From Numida meleagris (taxonomy: Eukaryota > Chordata > Aves > Galliformes > Numididae), in contig NC_034438.1 in NCBI RefSeq assembly GCF_002078875.1, forward strand, positions 66,293,404 through 66,357,403: a DNA stretch of 64,000 nt. The letters run 5' to 3'. The position numbers and the translations under genes are program-made. Positions 23,192 to 34,400 of the stretch are shown in pieces (within the stretch, counting starts at the first letter, position 1; each line of letters opens with the position of its first letter). The notes beneath the pieces are model-generated. The model was given only the letters and a program-made list of their open reading frames with translations, had not been told where the DNA came from and made no database searches.

Positions 23192-25308
23192 GGAGCAGCT
23201 TTATAGTTCCAAAAAGTCCTGATGGTACTACATGAGTGGGTTACCCCCTGCAGTCCCAGGGCTATGCTGCAGGCTCTGGGCACTGTCACCCCAAGGAGGC
23301 TGGTTCTCCATGTTCATGTTTGGCATGCTGCCCACTGCAGCCCCATCCTGTGTTGCTGCATATGTTGTGTGTTTAATGTTAACAGATTACCATATAAGCA
23401 GTCTAACTTAGCCACCAAATTGTGATCCAGGTCTTAAAACAAAAAATTCCAGAGGCATTGCAGTGCATTTTCACAAAGTGTGATTTATTTAGCAGTTGTG
23501 TATTTTGGCTTTCTGTTCATTACATCCAGCAGTTGAGCCCATGGGGGCTGCTTTACATTACATATGCTGTGCCATTTAAAGCCCATCACCAGGGCATTCA
23601 TTACTCAAGGATCACCAAGGAGGTTTTGGGAGAGGAAAAAACTGGACTCTTCCTTTTTTATGTTTTTGTAAGATACTTAATAATATCCCTATTTCTTAGT
23701 ATGTAATTTTACCTTTGGAATGTCAACTTTATTTGCTGCTGTTTTGCTGAAGCAGGCACTTTGTTTTGCTTGTTATGTATGTTATGTTATGTCAGCTTCT
23801 CTAGCAAGGCCAGGGGTTAATCAGCCCTTTATCAGCCCTAGGTAAAGACACCTCTTTTCGTTAAAATGTTAATGAAGTGGGAATTAGCACAAAAATAGTT
23901 ATAAATCAGTTATGCTCTTCCAGCACTGCAGTTCATACTTTTTCTTCAGTTCCACTTCAGGTGGCTTTGAAAATATGTGCATGGACATACTCATTTCCAT
24001 ATGTAAACTCTCTAACCCCAGTTTAGTCAAACTATGACCTTCTATGGTTAAATTAAAACTGTGGATGTATTCTGTGAGAAACATGTCCATGCACAGAAGA
24101 AAAGGAAAGAAAAGGAAGGGTGAAGGGAGAAAGAAATAGAGAAAAGAGAGGGAGAAAGGAAAAGAAGAGGGAACAGGGAGAAGAGGCAGCAGGCATGTCT
24201 CTGTGCAGGATGACTTTTCTAAGCATCATGAAGAGGCCTGGGGTTAAGAGCTACAAATGTGGACACGGAATAGAGAAGGGTGGGAAGGTCAGAGCCAGCA
24301 GCAGAAATGATTGCCCTTCATTGTCCCTGCATTTCATCCCTGGGCTGTTGCCTGGGACAGGCAAGCTCGTACCCCCACACAGACACAGTTCTTGAAGAAT
24401 TTCCCTCCACACCCAAAAATACCAGCTCTCCCAATGAAGGGCATTTCTTGCATGCCCCATATTACACATGCTAAATACTCTATTGTACTAGATACAACCT
24501 CTAAACATTTACAGTAAGTGCACTTAATAGCAAAAGTGTTTGCCAAATCTCATTGGCTCTCTCTGTACTTGCAAGTTATAAACATGGTTTTGTTTAAACA
24601 GGAAAACAAATGGGCAGATTCCTGAGTCTTTCACATACACTTCTGGTTATCAGAAGTTTTTCACGGGCAAAAGGGAACATTTCACGGAGGCTCTTCTTAA
24701 AATGCTGGCAGCTTATCAGTGGATTCAATTTCCTTATACTACAGAAGACAGCAGCATAGTTTAATATCCTTTTATGTTTTTATCTCTCTCTCTTTTTTTT
24801 CTCATTGGTGAACTTAGAAAACAGAAGCTAGGTAAATAACTGTTTGGAAAATCCTCTCAGAGGTGAAAATGGGAAGAAAGGGAAAGATGTTGTCTTGAGA
24901 AATGGCTGAACAGGGTTGAGGATTAAGCTTGAAAAGCCTTTTCAAAGTGGCCTTTCTAATCAAACTGTAAAGCCTGGGTAGTTTGGTTCCAAAAACCTAG
25001 GAAACTGCAGTTGCAAAGATCCTCCATGCAGTTTTATCAGTGCACTGCATAGACTGACTGCTGTCTGCAAGAACTAGTGGGAAAGAGAGATGGAGAGACT
25101 TGTAAGGTAACTGTGAGGGCATACCAAAGCTCTCCATGGTCTCATGTCCCCTCTGTGGAAGAATCTACTGTCTCTTTCACTTGCAGATTTGGCACAAAAT
25201 AAAGGCATCATCCCTCAGTACTAGCCAAGTCTAACACAAGTAGCAATTATCTTTCAAATATTATATTAGTAAAGACTGATATGTACCTCCTGAGTTGGCA
25301 AGCCTCAA
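23192..25308. other. Intergenic, with a polypurine tract
   Basis: No gene recognised. A short TTATGTATG-type repeat lies near 23773-23794. A near-pure purine tract runs over 24094-24186. Confidence 0.55.
24094..24186 (+). repeat. Polypurine tract, about 93 bp
   Basis: Almost only A and G on the plus strand (AGAAGAAAAGGAAAGAAAAG and so on) with about three interruptions. Such tracts are able to form triplex (H-DNA) structures. Function is not implied. Confidence 0.9.
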
Positions 25309-26428
25309 GAATCACAGAATTGTAGCGTTTGGAAGGGACCCGTGTGTATCATCCAGTCCAACCCCCTGCTAAAGAAGGATCCCTATAGCAGGTTGCACAG
25401 GAAAACGTCCAGGTGGGTCTTAAGTATTTTCAGAGAAGAAGATGCCACAGCCTCTCTGGGCAGCCTGTTCCAGTGCTCTGTCACTCTCAGAGTAAAGAAG
25501 TTTTTCCTTATGTTCAGATGGAACTTCCTATGTTCTGGTTTGTCCCCATTGCTGCCTGTCCTGTCACTGGGAAACAACAAAAATAGCCTAGCCCCATCCT
25601 GCTGACACCTGCCCTTTAGATATTTAGAAGCAGTGTCTTCTCTAGGCTGAACAGCCCCAGCTCTCCCAGCCTTTCCTCACAAGGGAGGTGAACCAGGACC
25701 CGATAATCTTTGTGCCCCTCTGCTGGACTCTCTTCAGCATTTCCATGTCTTTCTTGAACTGGAGATCTCAGAACTGGGCAGTACAGTACTCCAGACATGG
25801 TCTCCCCAGGGCAGAGTAGAGTGGGAGGATCGCCTCTCTCGCTCTGCTGGCCACGCTCTTTTTAATGTAACCCAGGATAACATTGGCTTTCATGGCCACA
25901 AGGGCACACTGCTGGCTCATGGTCAACCTGGTGTCCACCAGAACACCCAGGTCCTCCTCACAGCTTCTTTCCAGAAAGTCAGCCCCTAACTTGTACTGGT
26001 GTGTACAGTTATTCCTTCCTAGATGTAACACTCTACACTTGCCTTTGTTGAACCTCATCAAGGTTCCTTTTTGCCCAACTCTCCAGCCTGTCCAGGACCT
26101 GCTGAATGGCAACACAGCCTTCTGGTGTGTCAGCCACTCTTTCCAGCTTTGCACCACTGGCAGACTTGTTGAGGGTACATCCTCTATCCTTTGACCCAGG
26201 TCACTGATGAAGATGCTGAACAAGACCAGACTGGGTATGTACCCAAAGGAAACAGTGCTAGCTACAGGTCTCCAACTGGACTCTGTGCTGCTGATCACAA
26301 CACTCTGAGCCCTGTCAGACAGCCAGTTCTCAATCTACCTCGCTGTCTACCCATGTATACCATTCCTAAGCTTACCTACAAGGACGTTAGGCGAGACAGC
26401 ATCAAAAACTTGGCTGAAGAAGTAGGAT
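25309..26428 (-). mobile_element. CR1 LINE, about 1.1 kb, 5'-truncated
   Basis: The left end has the single octamer remnant AATCACAGAATTGTAGCG and GTTTGGAAGGGACC, so the coding strand is minus. Reading from 26428 downwards, it begins inside the reverse transcriptase (FSQVFDAVSPNVLVGKL, matching the family's FSKAFDTVSHNIL), continues through the thumb and C-terminal domain, and ends in the 3' UTR. It is several times frameshifted. Confidence 0.93.
25768..26298 (-). pseudogene. CR1 ORF2 fragment: thumb and C-terminal domain
   Basis: A minus-strand reading of 176 codons with LMRFNKGKCRVLHLGRNNC, THQYKLGADFLERSCEEDLG, VLVDTRLTMSQQCALVAMKA and [16 protein letters not shown]. The frame then shifts, and the remainder is read at 25616-25798 ([20 protein letters not shown]) and 25383-25580 ([20 protein letters not shown]). 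Confidence 0.9.
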
Positions 26429-29400
26429 TCCAGATCTGTGACTTTTCTATTCTGCTGGCTTTCATTCTGGTTTAGCAATGTTAAGTACAGCATTTGCAAA
26501 TTGTTATGTGGGCAAGCCATGTAACAGACCAAAAAGAAGTCCATATTTGAGATGTATGATTTCTGGAAAAATGAAGTATTGTTTCAGGATCACCTCTGTG
26601 AACCCTAACCCATCTCAGGGACCTAAAGGAGTAAGAGGTACCATGGGACAAGGTCATGCTTCAACACAGTGTGGAGGCCATGCCCTGGAGAAATGTCCTT
26701 GCTTCTCAACTTTGGCATCAACCTGGTTTACCATAAGTAAAAAAAACAGAGTACGTGTGTTTGTATCAAAGTCTCTCCAGCTGATGCTGTCCTCTTTAAT
26801 TCCATTGGGGAAAAACACGTTTATTTCAAAAACAGCGTGGTTTTAGTACATAGGCAATTACTGCAGTGAGGATGTACAGGGCTGGTGGTAACAGCATTGC
26901 AGAGAGAAACTCCAGCTGGTTTATAGCAGTTAAGCCTGGTATCTGATACCATACTTCTGAGACAATGGGAAGGTCAGAAGAATCTGTAAAACCTGCTTCC
27001 TAAGCAGGGCTGCTTTGAGCCTTCCATGACAGACTGCTCCTGTGACCTGGGCTGGATGTGGCCTGGCCCATGGATATACAGCCCAAAAAACATACTCCTT
27101 GGAGCTACCTGAGTTCATCTCACTGACATGATATACAGGGAGAAACTTATGCTGACACTGACAAGTTACTTGGGAGGGGAAGGAAAACTAAGACATCAGT
27201 CATAAAAATGTATTCTTCTCTTTGACACACAAATCACGCAGACTTAGTTTGCACCATGGACATTTACTGCATGCCTGTTGAAACAGGGCAAGCTTTTGCT
27301 GGCAACTTTTTAAAGTAACGCCACAGCAGCATTCATGTGTAGGGAGGACAGAATTAAAGAGCTGACCTTGGGGCAACTATTTATATAACCCAGCTACTGG
27401 TGCATTATGGACAGGTGAGCATGGTTTTAGGAAGCCCTGCAGAAGCTCTTTAATGGTTTGCCATTTCTCCTTGTGCCAGTTATGTGCCCAGCTTTCAGCA
27501 TCCCAATCAACAGCCACCCTGAAGCTACCAAAACATCCTGGAGAACATGGAGCAATAAAAGGCTTGACAAGAAATGCACTGTGTCAACCACAGAATGCTC
27601 TCAAATTTTCAAGTAAATGCTGTGACTCCATAAAGCAGTCTGTCACCCAGACTCTGTAAGAGCATATGTGATAGCAACAAGGAATTAAAATCCTATTTAA
27701 TAATCCCTTAATCAAGGGCAATCTTTTCTATCACTTTCCAGACTTGTGCTGCTACTCAATAAATTAAGTAGAAAAAACACATTTTCTTCGACCTGCAAGT
27801 GACTTCATCAGCCATTTTGCCATTAATACACAACTTCCACTGCTACAATTGCTGAAACAAATACTTTTACATTTGAACTTCAAGAGGATTTACTTGGACC
27901 AGAGGCAGCCAGCAACAGAAGAATTTTAATGACTGTGGGAGGACTGTTGGTATTTTAAGAAGTCTTCTAAAACCCTTTGTAGGATTTGAGATAAGAAAAA
28001 TAAGTGGAGCAATTTTTTTCCACTAAGTACTTTGCACCATGTTTTCCCATAGCAGAAAGTGAACTCTACATCTGCATAATGAAAATGGCAAAACCTGAAT
28101 GGAAAAGAAGAAGTTAATAAAAACGGAGACGAAACCAAGTGGCATGGGAGCCACTCTAAAGAAGAGAGCAAAAATCCTGCTACTCCAAGCTCTTGATTTT
28201 ATTTTCTTTGCTCACAGCAGCTTTAATTTCATTAGCTTGCAAAGAAACACTCAATCCACAGATCAGAGTTCTCAAGGATATAGGGAGATCATGTCAATAA
28301 AACAAAGCACTAATTAAATCTTTAAACAGTAGCCACATGGTCAGTTAGTTCCTGTAGTGGAATCTTAGAAGAAACTTTTGCATCTTGTTGCCTTTGATCT
28401 AAAGTATCACACTTTACCTTCTACAAGGAAAAGCCACGTGCTGCCAGAAGTGCTCCCAGTTTAATCTACCCCACAAGTGAAACTTATCTGCTGCTAAGAG
28501 TTCAGAAGGTCAGGTCCAGCTTCTTGAATTGCTGACTGTCTCGTTGGAGAAGGTCTGACCGACGTACCTGGGCAGCATCTGCCACCTGCTGCAATTGTAA
28601 TGAGAACAGAAAAGCCTCCTTGGGCATCCATCTTCACGTGGGCCCTTGGGACCCACCAGCACGTCAAGAACAATCACGCTGCTGGTTACATTATTCAGAC
28701 GCTGCTTCTCCAAAACTGCCGCACACTTTCAGCACAGAAAACTGGGGTGAATGAAACTGCTATTACTCAACTTCACCCTCCCAACTCATTCTGTAAAGAA
28801 CATGCAAACAGCAGTTAAAAGGACACTGGGAAATGAGAAACCTCCCTCAAAACAAAGTGTGCGTGATGCTCCTCTTTTGTGTGGAAGGAAGGGACATGAA
28901 AGAGTGCTCTCCCTCAATCCAGGGAAGAAAGCAACTTGGAGCATTCTTGAAATAAGAAGAAAGAACTGTTTGTCAGATGCCCCCTCTCTTTGGAGACACT
29001 CTTACCCTCTCCTTTCTTCTGCTTACCTGCACTTGCCTGACCATCATGCAGGCACCATGAAACATTTATGAGTGGCTTAGCAAGCAGATGCTTTTAAATG
29101 AATAAGATCATGCTGCCTGTACTCCTCTTTCTCAGTACAGTCATGTGAATAAAACACAAATCAACCTTCAGATTCACTTACTCTCATACAGTCAGAAAAA
29201 GACTTCTGCTTTGTCCAAAGAAGTGCTACCTCGGTCAACTGGCAGACAGTGCTTCTTCTATCCCCTCTCCTCACATCTCCTTCAACACGGTCCATAAAAA
29301 TTTGGCTCAACAGCACAAGTGAATTTCAGTTTTACTGAAGGCAGTGGCAACACTCTCACTTTATTCAGTGGAGTCAGATTTTGCTCACTTGTTGTTTTTT

Positions 29401-30161
29401 CCTCCCTCTTGCTTTTTCTAAGCAATTATTTTTTTCCCACGATTTTAAACAGAGATGCTAAAAACTCTCCTTTGTGATAGGCTGACCATCTCCTCTCCAT
29501 TTCTTCCCTGCCCACATGGGAGAATACTGTGCCTTATATTACATTCCAGTACATTACACTGACTGATACACCTCAGATTTTTTTTTTTCCTTTTTTTTTT
29601 TTTTTTGCTATAGAGACATATTACTACAAGGAAAACGGTCCTAGAAATTTACCGTTGATTTATTTTACATCGTTAGAAGAACATAATTTCTCAGGGAAAG
29701 GTCCCAAGTTCTTTATCTGCAAAGTCCCATCTTTGCTTGTGTTTATTCCTGTCAAGGAATTTTGACTAACATCTTTGATTTTTGGGAAGTGACATTCATG
29801 TTAGTGGCATTTCTCTTTGAAACAGCCACATAGGAAAAAAAACCCATGTGTTACCTTAGCTTTTCATAACAAAGTGCAAGTGTGGCTATTACATATAGAA
29901 AAGTTCGTTTGCAGTAGACTACTAAATATTTGGCCTTGACTTTACAAAATATAATTGTACCTTGGTTCCTAGTAGCCCACTGCTTTTAAAATGCAGGGTA
30001 AATAAACTAAAAGATACCCCACAAACATTTCTCAGTGCAAGACACAGAAGTTATTTTGTTTCTAATTACAAGCATCTTCTTAAACAGTATGTTTTTTTCA
30101 CATTAAAAATCTTGCTCCTTTCCATCACGAGCTAGAAAAGCATTCCAACGGCAAAAAAATA
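26429..30161. other. Flank between CR1 and the LPAR1 3' UTR
   Basis: About 3.7 kb without a recognised gene or transposon. T-runs lie at 29578-29606. AATAAA-type signals on the minus strand at 29659-29664 and 29360-29365 could serve a very long LPAR1 3' UTR. The exons expected for the neighbouring MUSK gene were not seen. Confidence 0.5.
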
Positions 30162-30993
30162 TTTATTTCACGCTTACCAACATGACTTTAGCCCTAGAGA
30201 TGTGTCCTGCTTTAAGAACTTGACCCTGAAAAACTTGGGACCCCTCATACGTTACACATTTCATACCACACTTCAAAGAAGAACATGAAATACCTTGTGA
30301 CTAGAGTATTGTTTATTTCATAATCTAAACAAACACTGGAATACAGTCTACGCCTTTCTACTTTCCTGCAGACTTTACAACGAGCTTTTTTCCCCCCATA
30401 ATTAGAACAATGCGCATACACACAGAACATGCATGCTTTCTAACACCAGTAACGAAGGTAAGGAGAGTCAGTTCTCATCATCTTCCTGTTGCCTGTATTA
30501 GAAAAAATACTTTTGCTTTTACTGTAGTTATGGCAGTGTGTCTAAGGATACGACAACTAGAGCTCAGTTTTACTCCCTGCACAGACAATGTTCATCAAAA
30601 GCATGCTGATGGTGATAAATATTACATGTCAATTAAATGAAAGGCATACTTTTATCCCCTTTACTCCCTTTTTAAAAAGACTAAGTGGCTACATGTAAAT
30701 GCAGTGAAGCAGGTATAAGCTTAATTAATCAGTTTATTCAGACTGGCACCAAGACGCTGCAAGGGCCGACGAAGTCTCAGTGAGGCTCCCCAGGGGCCAG
30801 CTCTGCTGCAAGGTCTCTGCTTTCCACCTTCTGCAAGCAGAAGGCAAAGGCCTTGCAGCACGGTGATGCCGGCACAGCGCTGCACCGGGCTCCCTGGAAA
30901 AGAAGCGCTTGTGGTCCATTAGTGTTTGAGAAAATCTTGCGAGTGGGTTACCTCCCCGGGGCAGCTCCGTTGGTGGGGCAGCCGGCGGGGCCT
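30162..30993 (-). other. LPAR1: LPAR1 3' UTR with candidate poly(A) signals
   Basis: The 3' UTR begins after the TAA at 30994. Candidate AATAAA hexamers on the minus strand (TTTATT on plus) lie at 30733-30738, 30312-30317 and 30162-30167, with more distant ones at 29659-29664 and 29360-29365. The first would give a 3' UTR of about 0.3 kb and the others longer forms. The true end cannot be decided from sequence alone. GC content falls sharply below about 30720. Confidence 0.55.
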
Positions 30994-31295
30994 TTACACC
31001 ACCGAGTGGTCGTTGCTGTGGACGCCGGCCAGGATGGTGTGGTTGAGCGAGGAGGCCGAGCGGTCGGAGCCTTCGGTGGGGCCGTTGGCGCTCTCGCTGC
31101 GCTGGCAGCAGAGGATCTGCTTGAAGGTCGCGCTCATCTCCTTGTCCCGGTAGGAGTAGATGATGGGGTTCATGGCGGAGTTGAACTCTGCCAGGAGCAG
31201 AAAGAACTTCTCGTAGGCCAAGACATTGCACTGTGGGCAGCACACGTCAAGGAGCAGCAAGACTAGTCCTGGGGTCCAGCAGATTATGAAAGCAC
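30994..31295 (-). CDS. LPAR1: LPAR1 last coding exon (TM6-TM7 and C-tail)
   Basis: This exon completes LPAR1. Its first two bases finish the Gly265 codon, followed by 99 codons and a TAA stop at 30994-30996. It encodes the TM6 motif CWTPG, an extracellular loop with CCPQC, the TM7 entry containing the Lys294 ligand contact (YEKFF), the NPIIY form of the NPxxY motif, the palmitoylation-type cysteines in ILCCQRSE, a Ser/Thr-rich tail (GPTEGSDRSASSLNHT) and the C-terminal HSVV, a class I PDZ ligand. Joined to the other exon, the length agrees exactly with residues 16-364 of mammalian LPA1, so there is no net insertion or deletion. The exon is markedly more GC-rich than its surroundings. Confidence 0.98.
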
Positions 31296-31322
31296 CTAGA
31301 GAGAGAAAGAGCAGACAAAACA
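31296..31322 (-). promoter_or_regulatory. LPAR1: 3' splice acceptor of the LPAR1 last exon
   Basis: The minus strand has a pyrimidine-rich tract (CTGCTCTTTCTCTCTCTAG) directly before the exon base at 31295. Frame and protein conservation across the junction confirm its use. Confidence 0.93.
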
Positions 31323-31375
31323 CAACACAGCTGGTCACACACCGTGAGATTCTAGTGGTTGGCAGCCCTATCCGC

Positions 31376-31439
31376 TGCAGGGGGTTAGAACTGGATGATC
31401 TTCGAGGTCCCTTCCAACCCAAACCATTCTATGATTCCA
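31376..31439 (+). mobile_element. Short CR1 3' end beside the LPAR1 acceptor
   Basis: GCAGGGGGTTAGAACTGGAT, GATCTTCGAGGTCCCTTCC and the octamer end CATTCTATGATTCC show a CR1 3' terminus in plus orientation, antisense to LPAR1. It lies about 80 bp upstream of the last exon in the direction of transcription. Confidence 0.9.
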
Positions 31440-34400
31440 CAGCCATCCAACTGGAAGCAGTGGTACTTCATTTTCTTTTTTGAGAGTATTCACACTATTT
31501 CTTCACTGATCTGATGAGATGGCTGCTTCTCAGAGACCCACAAATAGTTATGAGCAGCACATCAGAAGAGCAAGGTGCTTCTCCACACTCATGATTTTAA
31601 ATGTTCTCTGCTTGGCAAGTACACTTGCATTTAACACTGATGATGAGGAACATCTTTTTCTTCAGCTAGAGACCTCTGACTAATCAATCTGTTGATCAGG
31701 AGAAACAATGCTGTAATTTATTTCTCTAGCTAGTAACAACAAAGAAAACCCTTTTGTGAATGCTGTGACTGAAGCAGCAGTAAGAGAGAAACAGTGGTGC
31801 AGGCAGCCATTCTCATGAAAAAGAAAGCCTGGGTCATGTTAATCCATTTCAGTCCCATTATGTAATGGAAAGTCCTAAACACACGTCCTTCTTGCACTGA
31901 AATGTCGTCCTTCAACAGATCTACTTTTTTTCTTAGGGCACTATTCAGCAGAAATTCAGAGGCTCCTCAGGCTTCAATAGGGTAAATGCCAAAGAGCCTT
32001 ACTCTGATTAAAATGCTTCCCCCTCCCTTCCCTACTTTGTAAAGCTCTGACAGGCACAAAGAACAAAATTCTGAGTTCAATGCAGAAATAAAATCAGATT
32101 GGCTTGAATGTTTTCAGGAGTGAATGGCAATGCTAACTTATTGCAAGGTTAAGGATGTTTTGAATACAAACACCATGGGGAAGCCCTCGCACAGGGATCA
32201 TGGCAGGGCAAAGATGGTGCTCCTGAGGTTCTCCAGGTTGACATGCTTGGTGGAGGTGGGAACTGGAGCCTTATCATCAGCCAGAGGGCTCTGCTCACGA
32301 GCTGCCACGGGGGCTTCCCAACACTACCCAGCCAGAGCTGTTCCCAGTGGGTTCCTGTGTCATTGTGGTATGTGCTAACATACCACCTCCTTCTTTTTGA
32401 CAGCAATGTGCTCTGTGGGTGTCATGGCTGATCTCAGTCCATCTATTTGCCGTGGCCATCAAGAAGGTGCTGTGTGACACCTTTCCCTTTAGACACACCA
32501 GACTCAGTTAGGTCAAAAATAAAAGTGGTTTCCAAACAGCTTTGCAGGGTGTGCTGTGCTAGAGATGCTGGATGCCAACCAGGAAAGCACAGACGGGCTT
32601 TCAACACACCAAAAAGCAACTCTAAACTGAGCTTGCTTGCTAACAGTGGTGGCACAGTGCCCCTCAATGCCTATCGCTCTGCTGGCCAGCAATGCTCACA
32701 CAGGGAAAGTAGCTGGAGGCGAACTGCCAGCTGCCAGTACAAAGCTCTGGCTTCTTTTGCCAAATGACTTTGTTAGGGGCTGCCAGTAAATTTACAGAAG
32801 AGGGCTGAAATTCTCCCACGCTGAGGTGGCATCAGACACATGAATCCACTTCATAGCTTTTGTCTGCAGGTCTTTTGGATTCCAGCAATCCTAGAAAAGA
32901 GTACTTCAAGCCTGGGCAAAGGACTTTATTCTTTCGTTCCTTCCTCATATCTATTCCCTCAAGAGCAGAAAATTGCATCTCTTTATGCACCCATTACCCA
33001 GGTTGGTTCAGAGGCTGCCCTCCATGCTGAGCAGCAAGGCTGGGCTGGTTTCTGCAGAAACTGAGCAAATCTTGCAAACTAAACCACTCACTGCAGAAGT
33101 GATGTGTGTTGTACTCACGCTCCTAGCCAGTGAGGCAGTGGTGGACTTTGTTCCAGTTTGAGCTTGTATTTTTTTCATTACAGACTGCCTCAAGACAATA
33201 ACATCAGAGACGGGAATACTACAAGCCATGGGATCTCCAGTCAAGGACAAAGGATGATGACATGATGGCAGCATCCTCACCTGGCCTGCAGCACAAAGTC
33301 CAATGTGGGAACAATGGAGCTGGCAGGAAAGTTCTCCTAGGGCTGCCCAAAGTTGCAACAGAAAGCTTCCAACTTTCCAACAATCTATTGATTTTTTTTC
33401 TTTGTTGTTTTATTTCCAATCTTTTGTTGAGAAATTAAATACATCATACAGAATGTTTTATTGCCTTCTTTTTTTAAAATATCTTAGCAGTACTAAGAAA
33501 AAGAAGTAGAGAGCCATTGGCCCCTGAGAAAGCCCTGAGACCTTTGACTGAAGTCTGGTTGCAGGTGGAGTTCCGGAACCCCTCCGAGCTACACAGTGTC
33601 TTGGCTAGGTCTCATAAACTACACTGTTTTTCAAGAAATACATGGCTTCATACCCTGACTTTCCAGCTGGTTTCTTCCATACAACATCCAAGACTGACCT
33701 TTGGGCAGGCAGAGCAAGTTCCAAGCTTCTGAGCAGATGGCCCATTTGGTATTGGGAAGCAAATCCATCGAAGCCAGTCCCATTCAGTCTAGTGGGTTTT
33801 GGTTTTCTTTAGCCCCTGGGACCTTCCTGGCACAACTTCCCACCATGTTAACGGCTCCTGTGGCTTATTATGCAAAGTGCTTGCAAACCGTGTCACAAAC
33901 AATGACTTGGGTTTTCTCACTTGTTATTTAACTGTCAGTACCCTGGAAAATACTGGATAGCATCACACCTGGTGAGGGCATGTTTGAATTGGGAACGTAA
34001 AAATGCCAGGCTCCCGTTATTTTAGATTGAGGTCATTAGTTAAAGTGGAATTCCTTCCCTGGAATGAAAAACTTGAAATTTATTTTTTCAGCGTCTTACT
34101 TGGAGTACTTGTCAAAGCAAAGTGCTACAAGCTAAAAGTGAGGTTAAATTCTTCCCTTTTCTGAAATCAGTTGTGCACTGATTTCACAAACACTGAAGAT
34201 CTAAAAATATCATGTTCAATAAAACAATGAGTTCTGAAAGCCTCCTGCTGTCTACGTACTGAAAAGGTTTCATCATAGTTCAAAGTGTTGATGTATTCTT
34301 CTGCTCAGGAGCACTGCTGATGGCGTGAGCAACTTCCAGGTGCATCTTTACATGGCACAGAGGCAGTGAAACCCATGCTACAATGACATAGAAAGTGGAT

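Noticed and set aside
1..30161. 3' exons of MUSK, the expected convergent neighbour of LPAR1
   Set aside because: I looked for tyrosine kinase motifs (HRDLATRN, DFGLSR, WMPPES) among the plus-strand readings and saw none; the gene must lie further away.
30734..31266. ORFs of 169 codons (minus, 30734-31243) and 137 codons (plus, 30853-31266) over the LPAR1 last exon
   Set aside because: They are other-frame and antisense shadows of a GC-rich conserved exon; only the LPAR1 frame matches a known family.
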